Shown piece by piece: positions 1-8,981 of a stretch of DNA of 64,000 nt. The notes beneath the pieces were generated by a model. That model made no database searches, was not told the DNA's origin, and worked only from the letters and a program-made list of their open reading frames with translations. Numbering within the stretch: position 1 is the first letter of the stretch; the number at the start of each line of letters is the position of its first letter. This DNA comes from JAVBTT01 sp031556035 (GTDB lineage Bacteria; Bacillota; Clostridia; Oscillospirales; UBA929). The position numbers and the translations under genes are program-made. The DNA lies in assembly GCA_031556035.1 (NCBI GenBank), contig JAVBTT010000002.1:130372-194371 (forward strand). The letters are read 5' to 3'.

Positions 1-1732
1 TTGAGACCGCGTCGTCTATTTCCTTCTCAATGTCGTTAAACAGCTCAAGCCGGTCGTTTGGAACATCATACTTTATGCGGATAAGCCTGTCGAATATGCC
101 GGTGCTCCTGAGCTGGTTCAGGGGTATCCCCCTGTCCACAAGGCCCTTGCCCTTGTCATAAAGCTGGAGCATGACCCGCATCATCAGCTTCTGCTTTTCA
201 ATCGGCACATAGGTGTCCACGTCATGGTAGGCGTTCTGCTGCAAAAAGCCCAGCCGCACAACCTTGGCGACCTCTATGACAAGACGCTGATCCTCAGGGA
301 GTATGTCCGCGCCTATGAGCTTGACAATCTCCATCAGCTTGGACTCCTCCTGCAGCAGCCGGGCCAAACGCTGGCGCAGAGCCGCGAATTCCGTGCCCAG
401 CCTCTCCTCAAACCATGGGGCGAGGTCGACAAGGTACTCGGAATATGAGGTGATCCAGTTGATGGCAGGGAAATGCCTCGCGTAAGCGAGCTGTCTGTCC
501 AGAGCCCAGAACGTGCGGATAAAGCGCTTGGTGTTCTGGGTCACAGGCTCGGAAAAATCGCCGCCCTGCGGAGAAACGGCGCCTATGACGGTGACGCTCC
601 CTTCCGCGCCGCCCAGCGTGACCATATAGCCCGCGCGCTCGTAGAATTCGGCCAGACGCGACGGAAGATAGGCCGGGAAACCCTCCTCGGCGGGCATCTC
701 CTCAAGGCGCCCGGATATCTCGCGCAGAGCCTCGGCCCAGCGCGAGGTGGAGTCGGCCATCAGCGCGACGTGGTATCCCATGTCGCGGTAGTATTCGGCG
801 ATTGTCATGCCGGTGTAGATCGAGGCCTCACGGGCCGCGACCGGCATGTTCGACGTGTTGGCGATCAGCACCGTGCGGTCGAGCAGAGGCTTGCCGCTCT
901 TTGGGTCGAGGAGCTCGCCGAACTCCTCCAGCACCTGAGTCATCTCGTTGCCGCGCTCGCCGCAGCCGAGGTAGACGATTATATCCGCGTCGCTCCATTT
1001 GGCGAGCTGGTGCTGGGTGATAGTCTTGCCGGCCCCGAACGGACCGGGAACCGCCGCGCAGCCGCCCTTGGCGATCGGGAACAGCGTGTCGATAATGCGC
1101 TGTCCCGTGATCAGCGGCTTGTCGATCGGCAGGCGCGTCCTTGTCGGGCGCGGAGTGCGTATCGGCCAGCGCTGGGCCAGCGTCAGGATTATCGTGTTCC
1201 CGCGCGCGTCCTCCAGTTCAACAATGGTGTCGTGCACGGCGTAGCCGCCGTTCGGCATGACCCTGGTCACCCTGCCAGCGGCATTTGAGATGCGGCGGTG
1301 GGCTATAATCTCGGTTTCGCGGCAGGTGCATATGAGTGTGCCGGGGACGACCTCGTCGCCCACCTTCACGTTCATCTCGACGTCCCACTTTCTGTCGGGG
1401 TCGAGGGCCTGCTTGTTGACTCCGCGCCCGATGAACACCCCGGTCTCCGCCTCTATCGCGCGGAGCGGACGGGCAATCCCGTCGAAGATGTTGTGCAGCA
1501 GCCCGGGGCCGAGCTCAATCGACATCGGAGCTCCCGAGCCGGAGACCGGGTCTCCGGGCTTCAGGCCGGTTGTGTCCTCATAGACCTGCACAACCGTCTC
1601 CCCGCCGCGAACCGCGACCACCTCGCCGATGAGCTTATCCTCGCCGACAAAGACAGTCTCCAATATTGATAGACCTGTGCCGCCTTTTACGGTGACGACG
1701 GGGCCGTTTACGCTTAAAATTTCATAACCCAA
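1..1732 (-). CDS. atpA: V-type ATP synthase subunit A (catalytic), 3' end cut off by window edge
   Basis: Catalytic nucleotide-binding subunit of the V/A-type rotary ATPase, in the cytoplasmic V1 head. The translated minus strand carries the Walker A motif GPFGAGKT, followed by the conserved SDADIIVYLGCGERGNEM and MADSTSRWAEALREISGRL segments of V-type A subunits. About 577 codons are visible. The family is near 590 residues, so only the last dozen or so are outside the window. Start chosen at TTG (1732), because GGGAGG lies 7 nt upstream and the reading begins GYEILSVNGPVV, as in family members. It is the last visible gene of the operon; subunits B and D would be expected beyond base 1. Confidence 0.96.
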   Translation of the reverse strand, partial: MGYEILSVNGPVVTVKGGTGLSILETVFVGEDKLIGEVVAVRGGETVVQVYEDTTGLKPGDPVSGSGAPMSIELGPGLLHNIFDGIARPLRAIEAETGVFIGRGVNKQALDPDRKWDVEMNVKVGDEVVPGTLICTCRETEIIAHRRISNAAGRVTRVMPNGGYAVHDTIVELEDARGNTIILTLAQRWPIRTPRPTRTRLPIDKPLITGQRIIDTLFPIAKGGCAAVPGPFGAGKTITQHQLAKWSDADIIVYLGCGERGNEMTQVLEEFGELLDPKSGKPLLDRTVLIANTSNMPVAAREASIYTGMTIAEYYRDMGYHVALMADSTSRWAEALREISGRLEEMPAEEGFPAYLPSRLAEFYERAGYMVTLGGAEGSVTVIGAVSPQGGDFSEPVTQNTKRFIRTFWALDRQLAYARHFPAINWITSYSEYLVDLAPWFEERLGTEFAALRQRLARLLQEESKLMEIVKLIGADILPEDQRLVIEVAKVVRLGFLQQNAYHDVDTYVPIEKQKLMMRVMLQLYDKGKGLVDRGIPLNQLRSTGIFDRLIRIKYDVPNDRLELFNDIEKEIDDAVS

Positions 1733-1932
1733 GGGAAATGCCTCCCTCTGTGAACATGTGGGGTGTCGCATGGAAATATGGGGGATTCCTTCTGTCAAGC
1801 TCTCGCCCCCGCTTGCGTGGGCCTTGCCCACTTCTGCGGGTACTGCGCTTTGTCGGCAAATAATCCTGTGCGTGCTTGCTGCGCAACCATGCTCGGCTTA
1901 TTAGCCGACCCGCCCGGCTCCGCTCTTCCTTT
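1733..1932. other. 200-bp spacer inside the V-ATPase operon
   Basis: Unusually long gap between the E and A genes; other junctions in this operon overlap or leave about 40 nt or less. It holds no convincing ORF. A short TCGGCT/AGCCGA inverted repeat lies near 1895-1912, too small to call as a terminator. The A gene keeps its own good Shine-Dalgarno at the downstream end. Confidence 0.5.
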
Positions 1933-2532
1933 TTAATCCGCGAGTTCCAGGCCAAACATCTCGGCGAAGCTGCCTCTGAGATCCTCAAGCGTTGTGTCGA
2001 AGCTCTCGTCTATCTGAAGCTTTTTTGACGGGCAGGACGCCTGAAGACCGCCCAGCGTAAAATTACCCTGATGGAACTCTAGCCTGTGCTGTGTATCAAT
2101 CTTGGCCAGCAGCGGCTCCAGGTACATATCCTCTTTGCGCAGGAACACGACTGTGTCGGCGTCAAAGGTATCCACCACCCTGAACAGGATGGAGGTCATC
2201 TGCCTCGTGTAAGCAGGGGTCTTGATATACTCCCCGATCTTGTCGGTCACCTCGCCGAGAACCTCCGAGGTCATCTCATCCCTGCGTTTGTAAAGCCGGC
2301 GCTTGTTTTCCATCATCTTGTGGGACACGCGGCGTCCGGCCTCGTTTCGGATTTTTGACACCTCGGTTTTGATATACCTGAACATGTCGCCCAGAGCGTC
2401 GTCCTCGGCGGCCGTAAGGGTCTGCTCGCTCTCACGGCGTATTTCCTCGTATATCTTGTTGCTCTCCTCTAGGGCGTCCGAGGTGATAACAGAGGTAAAG
2501 CTGTCGAGCTTGTCGTATGGATTTTCGGGCAT
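1933..2532 (-). CDS. atpE: V-type ATP synthase subunit E
   Basis: Peripheral-stalk subunit of the V-type ATPase, linking the V1 head to the membrane sector with the H/G subunit. The 199-residue product has the expected architecture: a charged helical N-terminal half (residues about 1-95, rich in E/K/R, predicted coiled coil) and a small alpha/beta C-terminal domain with a GGLQASCPSKKLQIDESFDTTL-like ending, shown here only in part. The start at 2532 follows GGGGGTGTGACAG. It sits between subunits F and A. Confidence 0.88.
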   Translation of the reverse strand: MPENPYDKLDSFTSVITSDALEESNKIYEEIRRESEQTLTAAEDDALGDMFRYIKTEVSKIRNEAGRRVSHKMMENKRRLYKRRDEMTSEVLGEVTDKIGEYIKTPAYTRQMTSILFRVVDTFDADTVVFLRKEDMYLEPLLAKIDTQHRLEFHQGNFTLGGLQASCPSKKLQIDESFDTTLEDLRGSFAEMFGLELAD

Positions 2533-2570
2533 CTGTCACACCCCCTTATAGGTGAATTGATATGAGTATT

Positions 2571-2879
2571 CTACAGTTTAACGCCAATGGCCTCGCGGAT
2601 ATAGCGCGTTATCGAGTCCTGGGCGCGCCCTGTGCCGTGGCGGTCAGGAATTTCGACGACAAGAGTCTTCGTGCTCTTGAGCTTCAGGTCGTAGATCAGC
2701 TCCGGGCACATCGCGCTGAGCTTTTCGGTGATCAGTATTACCCCGATGTCGGGGTTCTGCATACAGCTTGCCAGCGCGGCCTGCACGTCCTTGCGTCCCG
2801 ACGCGCGCACCCCGTCCACGCCTGCCAGCCGCATGCCGGTCAGGGTGTCGCTGTTGTCGGAGATAAGAAAGTACTTCAT
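2571..2879 (-). CDS. atpF: V-type ATP synthase subunit F
   Basis: Central-stalk subunit of the V-type ATPase. The 102-residue product begins MKYFLISDNSDTLTGMRLAG and continues with a small Rossmann-like alpha/beta fold (PDIGVILITEKL, then TKTLVVEIPDRHG), which is the family signature. Its ATG overlaps the TGA stop of subunit K in the string TGATG, so the two are probably translationally coupled. A longer reading in the same frame reaching 3197 would run antiparallel through subunit K and is not used. Confidence 0.9.
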   Translation of the reverse strand: MKYFLISDNSDTLTGMRLAGVDGVRASGRKDVQAALASCMQNPDIGVILITEKLSAMCPELIYDLKLKSTKTLVVEIPDRHGTGRAQDSITRYIREAIGVKL

Positions 2880-3310
2880 CAGAACTTGAGGATTATCATG
2901 AAGGCGATTATCAGGCCGTACAGCGCCACGCCTTCGGCGAGTCCCACGAATATCAGCGCCTTTCCAAATGTGCCCTCGTTTTCGCTTATGGCGCCAAGAG
3001 CGGCGGACGCGGAGGAGGCGACGGCGATACCGCCGCCGATACCGGACAGACCGACCGCCAGCGCTGCGGCTATCATAGCCCAGCCGGTGTCGGTCATGCC
3101 TGAGGCGGCCCCGGCAAGTGTCTGCGCGTCGGTCGCCGCCAGCGCACTGTTCATCCCAAACCCGACAAACACGAGGCCCACCAGGAAAAACGCGCAAATC
3201 TGCATTACAAGCGACGATTTGACTGTCTTGCCCTTTACGTGGCGACGGTAGACCAGAAAGAGCGGCGCGATGAGAACAGTAGTCATTACTGCGGCGAAGA
3301 TGTACATCAT
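2879..3310 (-). CDS. atpK: V-type ATP synthase subunit K (proteolipid ring)
   Basis: Membrane rotor-ring subunit that carries the transported ion. The 143-residue protein has four predicted membrane segments: two atypical N-terminal ones (about 3-20 and 34-52) and a c-subunit hairpin (about 76-100 and 117-141). The ion-binding glutamate is E126 in FVGLAEGVALYGL. The first hairpin helix (WAMIAAALAVGLSGIGGGIA) contains no glutamine, and E126 is followed by Gly rather than Ser/Thr, so the usual Na+-binding ligands are not obvious. That favours protons (inference). GAGGAGG precedes the ATG. Confidence 0.92.
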   Translation of the reverse strand: MMYIFAAVMTTVLIAPLFLVYRRHVKGKTVKSSLVMQICAFFLVGLVFVGFGMNSALAATDAQTLAGAASGMTDTGWAMIAAALAVGLSGIGGGIAVASSASAALGAISENEGTFGKALIFVGLAEGVALYGLIIAFMIILKF

Positions 3311-3323
3311 AAAAGTGACCTCC

Positions 3324-5243
3324 TCAATCCTTTTTGGTTTTATAATCGATTTTCATGGGCTTGTACGGGCGGCCCTCGCCGCTGTAGAATTTTCCGAAAA
3401 GCTCGTAGAACTCAAGGCGAAGCACCTGGATTCCCACCAACAGTCCCTCAATTCCCGCCACAATCAGGTTGCCGACAATCAGCACCACAATATTGTGCCC
3501 CGTGTCAGTCCTGGCCAGCGAATACACAACCGTCATCATTGACGCGTGCGATATGGCGTAGGCGCCAACGCGCAGGAAACTGAGTGTGTTTGTCATGAAC
3601 GAAAGGAGTATCTCGAACATCTCAAAAAAGTTCGAAACTATAAAGTTGCCCGCGCCCCCGTGGGGCTTCCAGTCCTTGCGGCGCTCAGCCAGCTTGGAGA
3701 GCGGCTCGCGCAGGAAGACCAGCAGCACGGGGAGCAGCATACAGGGTATGATAATTCCGGGCTTCAAGATGGGCTCACCGAAGCCAATGAACGGCAAAAC
3801 GGTCAGAACTATGCCCCAGTAGAGCAGTATTCCCGCAAGGCCTCCCTGGCCGAACAGCACCTTTTCCATGTTCTTCTGGCGTATCCCGTTGATAACGTTC
3901 AAGACTATCGCCAGGGTTATCAGACCCGCGCCGCCGTAGATAGCGTACTGGAGGATCGCCTTGCTGTTGTGCAGAACCTCAAAGCCGAACGGCAGTATCT
4001 CCTCGCTGCCGAACAGGCTGCCGTAAATGAGCCCGAACACCATGGAGGCGGCGCCCGCGTAGCATATAACCCGCCCGAGCCACATCTTTTTCAGCCGCCA
4101 CATCAGCCAGCCCGTCAGAATCAGGATAGCGCCCTGGCCCAGGTCGCCAAACATAATGCCGAACAGCAGAGAGTATGTTATGGCCATGATCGGGGTCGGG
4201 TCGACCTCGTTGTACGACGGCAGGCCGTACATGGAGACGAAAGGCTCAAACGGCCGGAATATCTTCCAGTTCCTCAGCTTTATGGGCGGAGAAAAATCCG
4301 TCAGATCCTCAGCCTTCTCGCCCAGTACAACAAGGTTTATATCCTTGTACCGCTCCAAATTTGCTGTGAAGCCGCCGTAGTCGGCCTCCGGCACCCAGCC
4401 CATGAGATAAAAGCTCTCGCCGGTATGGGCGGCGTAATCACGCAGGTTGAACGCATCGTTTTTATAACGCACGAAGGAGTACCTGGAGTGGAAGGCGTCC
4501 CGTTCGCCGTCCAGCATTGCCTTGAGCTCTGATTCCAATTCGGCGATGCGGGCTCTCGACTCCTCCGTCTCATTCTTCAGCGAGACAAGCGCCTCGTCGC
4601 TTGTGCCGACGATCCTGTCTGACAGCCGGATGCGCTCAAACTGAAGGGAGGCGAACAGCGAGTCTATCCGTTCGGCGTATACCCTCGGCGCCATGTACAT
4701 GCCGTAGACCGTGTCCCGCTCGATGCTGGTGCTGAAGAAGTAGACGTCTTTTCTGTCCTTTATGTGCGGATAAAATGAGTCGTATATCTCGCGAGGCATT
4801 TTTCCAAAACGAAATTTTACGTAGTTAAAGCTGAAAAAGTCCTGAAACGGTACACTGACGTCCCGCACATGCTCCAGCTGCAGCATAACCTGCCCTATTT
4901 CGGTGACCCTCTGCCGCAGCTCCCCGGCTTCCGTCATCAGGGCCGAATACCGTTTTTCAAAGCTCTCAAACCATTCGGATATGCCGACCGGCTCCAGCTC
5001 ATCTTCTTTGAACTTGTGATATTTCAGCCCGAGCCCGGTACGGTCGGCTATCAGCTCCGCCCGCCTCAACAGGTCAGTGTAAGGGTTGTTGAGGTCGAAC
5101 GGGTAAAGGCCTTTAACCTTTTTCATGACCGTCATGGCGGATTCGGGATGGAATTCGCGATTTATAACACAGTTATTTATTATTGAGTCAAAATCCGCTA
5201 GCGGACCCACTATCGTAACAAGCTTCATGGGGGAAACAGCCAA
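3324..5243 (-). CDS. atpI: V-type ATP synthase subunit I
   Basis: Membrane stator subunit (equivalent of eukaryotic subunit a) that forms the ion half-channels beside the K ring. The product is 639 residues, normal for the family. The N-terminal cytoplasmic half (about 1-340) includes a coiled-coil stretch around residues 90-120 and 210-245. The C-terminal half has seven or eight membrane segments and family motifs such as FGIMFGDLGQGAI and SNFFEMFEILLSFMTNTLSF. The start is TTG at 5243 with AAAGGAGG 8 nt upstream. It lies between subunits C and K. Confidence 0.93.
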   Translation of the reverse strand: MAVSPMKLVTIVGPLADFDSIINNCVINREFHPESAMTVMKKVKGLYPFDLNNPYTDLLRRAELIADRTGLGLKYHKFKEDELEPVGISEWFESFEKRYSALMTEAGELRQRVTEIGQVMLQLEHVRDVSVPFQDFFSFNYVKFRFGKMPREIYDSFYPHIKDRKDVYFFSTSIERDTVYGMYMAPRVYAERIDSLFASLQFERIRLSDRIVGTSDEALVSLKNETEESRARIAELESELKAMLDGERDAFHSRYSFVRYKNDAFNLRDYAAHTGESFYLMGWVPEADYGGFTANLERYKDINLVVLGEKAEDLTDFSPPIKLRNWKIFRPFEPFVSMYGLPSYNEVDPTPIMAITYSLLFGIMFGDLGQGAILILTGWLMWRLKKMWLGRVICYAGAASMVFGLIYGSLFGSEEILPFGFEVLHNSKAILQYAIYGGAGLITLAIVLNVINGIRQKNMEKVLFGQGGLAGILLYWGIVLTVLPFIGFGEPILKPGIIIPCMLLPVLLVFLREPLSKLAERRKDWKPHGGAGNFIVSNFFEMFEILLSFMTNTLSFLRVGAYAISHASMMTVVYSLARTDTGHNIVVLIVGNLIVAGIEGLLVGIQVLRLEFYELFGKFYSGEGRPYKPMKIDYKTKKD

Positions 5244-5286
5244 TGATACCGCCTCCTTTCCCTAGGGTTCAATTTCCACAGACTTG

Positions 5287-6333
5287 TCATACCAGGCCCA
5301 CCAGCAGCTTTTCAGCCTCCTCCGGTACGCCGTAGCGGACGCACTCTATGACATGAATGAGATTGCTGAGCTCGACCTGCTGCAAAAACAGGTAACAAAC
5401 CGGAATGAGCACCGACGGGGGCTCTAGCGCGATGCGCCGCTTGTTGAACTCATACAGTATGGCGTAATAGTATTGCTCTATATTGTCAAACTCGTATTTT
5501 GAGAAGTATCTGCCGTAAAAGGTGCCGGAGAGGGCCTTCATGGCCGCCTCCTCGTCCTGAGCCGTATACAGCGTTTTGAGCTGATCCTGGCGCATGTTTC
5601 CGCCAGTGGGTATGAGAAAACTCAAGAGATCTTCCTCGTATTTGGGGAAATAGCGTTTGACCCTCATTATAATCTCTATATTTTTAAGATCGGCCTGCAT
5701 ACGCACATCCATAAGCAGCTCCTTTTGGAGCTTTCCCCTGATGTCTCTTGTTATGATGTCCTCGAGTGAGTGAAAAAAATAGCTGTACATGGCGGATTCG
5801 ACTCGCCTGTACTCCGGAAACCCACCATCTCCGGGCTTTAGCCGCAGCAAAGCCTTGTGAAAATCGGTTTCCTTGACGGCCTCAAGCATATCGTCATATG
5901 TGACGGCGGCGGACAGGGCCGAATATTTAATCTTGGAATAGCGGTCGAAGAAGTGCGGCATATTGAAGTCGTACTCATGCGCTCTGCCGGTAGAGGCCAG
6001 CGTCATAAAGCGCATGATCTGCTCCAGTTCCATAGACAGCACCGGATAGCGCAGCAGGCGGTAATCCTTTGTCGGCAAAAACGGGAACAGCCTCAGGTAG
6101 TCCTCCACATTATGCCTGCGAAGCGCCATTTCAAGCTCCGCGCGATGCACATAGAGCACATTTATACTGTCCAGCGCCCCCGCCCATCCCGGCTTTGTTC
6201 GCAGAAAGGCAGCTATCTCAGGGACTGAGCGCATGGCGAGCATTCGCTTGTAATCGTCCTGAGTCAGCCGCTTCCCCCATAGCGCACGAACCTTTGTGCA
6301 TACGGCTCCATAAGTGCCGAGGTTGGTAAGCAT
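5287..6333 (-). CDS. atpC: V-type ATP synthase subunit C (V0D/AC39)
   Basis: Socket subunit that joins the central stalk to the K ring. The all-helical 348-residue protein matches the AC39/V0D family in length and sequence style (KVRALWGKRLTQDDYKRML near the N-terminus; ADLKNIEIIMRVKRYF near residue 215; a C-terminal half with repeated helices). The ATG at 6333 lies 3 nt after the stop of the H/G gene. The upstream GGGGCG is a modest ribosome site, so coupling to the gene before it is likely. Confidence 0.87.
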   Translation of the reverse strand: MLTNLGTYGAVCTKVRALWGKRLTQDDYKRMLAMRSVPEIAAFLRTKPGWAGALDSINVLYVHRAELEMALRRHNVEDYLRLFPFLPTKDYRLLRYPVLSMELEQIMRFMTLASTGRAHEYDFNMPHFFDRYSKIKYSALSAAVTYDDMLEAVKETDFHKALLRLKPGDGGFPEYRRVESAMYSYFFHSLEDIITRDIRGKLQKELLMDVRMQADLKNIEIIMRVKRYFPKYEEDLLSFLIPTGGNMRQDQLKTLYTAQDEEAAMKALSGTFYGRYFSKYEFDNIEQYYYAILYEFNKRRIALEPPSVLIPVCYLFLQQVELSNLIHVIECVRYGVPEEAEKLLVGLV

Positions 6334-6336
6334 TAT

Positions 6337-6654
6337 TCAGCGCCCCACAATCAATGAAAACAGTCTGTCTATCCATTCGGAGCGGTGCTCGGAAAACATG
6401 CTCTCCATATGGGAAAGCTCCTGGGCGTAGCGCTGATCCAGCTGCGCTATCATCTCGTCTGCAATTCGCTCCTCATTTTTGCGCACCTCATTAATCCTGC
6501 GCGTGGCCCGATCAAGATAGGTCTGGCGGATTTCATCGGTAGCGCTCTTAAGGTCGGATTGCAGATTCTGCCTCTTGGCCTTCGCAGCTCCAGCTATCTC
6601 CTGTGCTTTTTGTTCGGCTTCAATTATCCTGTTAATGAGATTCACATGCTCCAT
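6337..6654 (-). CDS. atpH: V-type ATP synthase peripheral-stalk subunit H/G
   Basis: First gene of the V-ATPase operon. The 105-residue product is almost entirely a charged coiled coil (EAEQKAQEIAGAAKAKRQNL onward), as expected for the H/G subunit that pairs with E in the peripheral stalk. ATG at 6654 is preferred over the in-frame GTG at 6663, because AGAAGG lies 8 nt before it. The sequence is low-complexity, so assignment rests on position and architecture as much as on motif. A TATTAT hexamer near 6723-6728 on this strand could be its -10 box. Confidence 0.8.
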   Translation of the reverse strand: MEHVNLINRIIEAEQKAQEIAGAAKAKRQNLQSDLKSATDEIRQTYLDRATRRINEVRKNEERIADEMIAQLDQRYAQELSHMESMFSEHRSEWIDRLFSLIVGR

Positions 6655-7036
6655 ACCGATCACCTTCTAAGCATGATGCAAACCGCGCTGTATTGCCTAG
6701 CAGCATATGTCAAACGCGCCGTTATTCATAATACCACTTTTTCCCGAAGAATTCTATCGGAATCTCAAAAAATACTGCCAAACTTTATCGGCTCTGATGA
6801 CCGGTAATTGTATATTGTTTCGACGGAAGCGGTGGCGGCCGCTCAGTGAAGGCAGCCGCCGTGCGCCGGGCGAACAAAAACGGCCGCCCACACTTTGCCC
6901 TTTTTCAAGGGTGGACGGCCAAGCAGGTCAAGCTGCGCTCCTGGCGGGTCTGCGAGGTTCGCAAATTATTACCGTCGGGTTTATTGCGGTATATGGCTGT
7001 AAGCCCCCAATAAGACCTCTATAAGCACAGCAAAAA
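6655..7036. other. Intergenic region upstream of the V-ATPase operon
   Basis: 382 bp between the V-ATPase operon and the next minus-strand gene. It contains a terminator-like hairpin for that gene (6876-6920) and probably the ATPase promoter near 6715-6750. No supported coding sequence. Confidence 0.6.
6876..6920 (-). terminator. Rho-independent terminator of the 7037-7426 gene
   Basis: On the minus strand, GGCCGTCCAC (6911-6920) pairs with GTGGGCGGCC (6882-6891) with one mismatch and is followed by GTTTTTG. It stands about 115 nt after the stop of the gene at 7037. Confidence 0.65.
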
Positions 7037-7426
7037 TCACATCCCGCCAAGTCGCTGACGCTCGGTTATCTGGCGGCCATGGCTGCTCACAAGCGCGCTT
7101 TTGGCGCGGCCCGCGTTGTATTCCTCCAGCAGTATATGCAGCGCCACTTCCTCGCTGGGTTCTTCCCGCCACACATGATCCCGCTCTCCCGAGGCGTCCG
7201 TAAAAACAGGTGCCGCCATGTACAGGTTGCCCATCAGAGGCGTGTCATTTGTCGCATTTATCGGCAGATAGCTCCCCGGAAGCGCATGGGGGTCGTCCTT
7301 CCCCTCACCTCTGTAAAACGACCTTATCCGGTAGGATATCAGAGGGATTCCAAGCTCGCGCAGGCGCGTCAGCGCAAACTCGGCGGTGTCCACACTCTCA
7401 AAAACTCCTATAATTTCAGATGTCAT
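7037..7426 (-). CDS. Hypothetical protein with a stress-protein-17M-like N-terminus
   Basis: 129-residue soluble protein. The N-terminal MTSEIIGVFESVDTAEFAL and the following helix resemble the short beta-alpha unit of general stress protein 17M/YflT, in which a sequence like this opens a ferredoxin-like domain. The match is weak and the rest is not recognised. No signal peptide or membrane segment. Start is ATG at 7426 with GGAGGG 7 nt upstream. Apparently monocistronic, with a terminator at 6876-6920. Confidence 0.6.
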   Translation of the reverse strand: MTSEIIGVFESVDTAEFALTRLRELGIPLISYRIRSFYRGEGKDDPHALPGSYLPINATNDTPLMGNLYMAAPVFTDASGERDHVWREEPSEEVALHILLEEYNAGRAKSALVSSHGRQITERQRLGGM

Positions 7427-7932
7427 AATCTAACCCTCCCGGCTATAGTGTTTCCGGAAGGGCCCTGTTTATGCCATGACGTTCTCGTAAGAATCTTTGA
7501 GGTTGTCGGTGTCGAGGCGTGTATGCGAGATTTGAGCGAAGACAGTACAGTATGACTTTTTTAAAACAACCCTCATATTTATAAATTTAAGCGAAGGCTT
7601 TCCCCGCGCTGCTATTGTCGTTGGTCGGCTCAAAACAAAAATACACTCCGCATTTTCCTTTTTTTTCGCTTTCGACAACGCTTCCCATAATCATCCAAAA
7701 CTCGCCAAGGTAACCGATCCGGCTGTTTTTACTATAATGAGGTAGAGGAAGATGTTTGAGCCCGCCCCCGCGCCGCTTCAGATGGGGCTTCCGCTATTGG
7801 TCCCACGCTTAAACCTTGCCGCAATAGCTCCTCAAAATGCTCTGCCCGCTGTGCGGGCGGCGCATTTTCCCCGCCACTGGCGGCAAGGTTTAACTGGTAC
7901 ATCAATAAAAAGTAATTATGAGGTGACCCGGC
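7427..7932. other. Divergent intergenic region with a mobile-type repeat
   Basis: 506 bp between divergent genes. It holds the repeat element at 7794-7903. A TATAAT at 7733-7738 on the plus strand has no good -35 partner at 17 nt. A 69-codon frame on the minus strand (7469-7678) lacks a ribosome site and is not supported. Confidence 0.55.
7794..7903. repeat. Palindromic element with 14-bp terminal inverted repeats (type 2, simple copy)
   Basis: TTAAACCTTGCCGC (7809-7822) and GCGGCAAGGTTTAA (7880-7893) are perfect inverted repeats 57 nt apart. The flanks also match the second copy at 16185-16375 in inverse orientation: CTATTGGTCCCACGCTTAAA on the left and TTTAACTGGTACATCA on the right. No coding capacity. 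It lies about 30 nt before the GerQ-like gene. Confidence 0.75.
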
Positions 7933-8481
7933 ATGAATACAAATTATCCCGCTGGAAACGCGGCCGATACGCCCTACAACTCATTTTCAAACTGGAGAGC
8001 CTCGCAAGATCAGGCGAGGTACGATTACGGCGCCAATGCCGATGTAAAGCCCGAGGAGCCCTACATGTCCTATGTTCCGTCGCCACCTCAGCCAGCCAGC
8101 CAAACACCCCCCCGCGCGCCGAATCAGGCCATGCCGTATCAGTATCCGGGGACGGGCCAGATGACACAGCCGCCGCAAAGCTGGCAGGGTATGCAGGATA
8201 CTCTGCCTCCCGGGGAAGATACGGATATATACGATGAAAGAGGTGTGCCGGAATATACCGCCGACTTTCTCAGGAGCCAGATCGGAAAGCTGATGAAGGT
8301 TGAATTTCATTTCGGCAATCAGAGCGCGGAAAAGACAGGCAGGCTTCTGGAGGTGGGTACGTCCTTTATTGTGCTCCAGAGTCTTGACAAGTACAGCACG
8401 GTGATGTGCGACCTGTACGCCATAAGGTTCGTTACAATTGTGGACGCCCCGCTCGGCGGCTGCGTTGTTTCGACACAGTGA
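7933..8481 (+). CDS. GerQ-like spore coat protein with Pro/Gln/Tyr-rich N-terminus
   Basis: 182 residues in two parts. Residues about 1-110 are low complexity, rich in P, Q, Y and N, as in cross-linked coat proteins. Residues about 113-173 form a conserved-looking beta domain (TADFLRSQIGKLMKVEF, then FIVLQSL and MCDLYAIRFVTIV), similar to the GerQ coat protein of Bacillus, a transglutaminase substrate (family knowledge). No signal peptide. The ATG follows GAGGTGA with 6 nt spacing. Assignment to the GerQ superfamily is from memory of the domain and needs a profile search. Confidence 0.65.
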   Translation: MNTNYPAGNAADTPYNSFSNWRASQDQARYDYGANADVKPEEPYMSYVPSPPQPASQTPPRAPNQAMPYQYPGTGQMTQPPQSWQGMQDTLPPGEDTDIYDERGVPEYTADFLRSQIGKLMKVEFHFGNQSAEKTGRLLEVGTSFIVLQSLDKYSTVMCDLYAIRFVTIVDAPLGGCVVSTQ

Positions 8482-8605
8482 CGCCATTGACAGCGCGGCG
8501 GGGCGGCTATATAATATAGCTAAGGCTTGTCCTGCGGGAAAAACCGCAGCCTGCCGTCCCGTGCCCCGGCGCACAGCCCGCGGCGCGTTATAAGGCGGTG
8601 TTAAA

Positions 8606-8962
8606 GTGGAATACGGTACAGGAATCAGACAATCTGAGGCGCGTGGGAATGTCGTTCCCTTTAAGCGCCTCCCCGTGCGCGACGTTTCTGACGATACTTA
8701 CCTGGAAATGAAAGAGCTCATGTTCCTCATGTGCGAGGTGCTGGCGGCCCTGCTCCCGCGCGAGCAGATAGAAGAGCTAAGGCTGAACGGACCTGAGAAC
8801 GCGCGCTGCAGAACGCGTGTAAAAAACTGGCTCAAGCGCAGTTTTTTCTTTAGGGACAGCGGATTGTACAAGGCGTTTAAGGCCTCCGGGGTCGACAATT
8901 CAGACACTATGGCGAATAACGTGATGTATGAGCTTCACCTTTGGCTCATGGATAACTTTTAA
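8606..8962 (+). CDS. Hypothetical protein, 118 aa
   Basis: Not recognised. A small soluble, mainly helical protein with a basic middle (CRTRVKNWLKRSFFFRD, about residues 72-88) and an acidic helix before it. No signal or membrane segment. Start is GTG at 8606, preceded by AAGGCGGTG; a strong terminator follows immediately. It is 124 nt downstream of the GerQ-like gene on the same strand and might be co-transcribed. Confidence 0.6.
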   Translation: MEYGTGIRQSEARGNVVPFKRLPVRDVSDDTYLEMKELMFLMCEVLAALLPREQIEELRLNGPENARCRTRVKNWLKRSFFFRDSGLYKAFKASGVDNSDTMANNVMYELHLWLMDNF

Positions 8963-8981
8963 CACCAGTATACCCCTTTGT

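Noticed and set aside
473..1288. Long plus-strand ORFs antisense to subunit A, and similar ones across the window
   Set aside because: GC-rich codon use leaves the opposite strand open; products are Arg/Gly/His-rich, and the minus-strand genes have clear families.
2880..3197. N-terminal extension of the subunit F gene
   Set aside because: Runs through the subunit K gene in another frame with Arg-rich nonsense sequence; the TGATG junction gives a normal 102-residue subunit F.
7469..7678. 69-codon minus-strand ORF
   Set aside because: No ribosome site, no recognisable composition, and it lies in a divergent promoter region.
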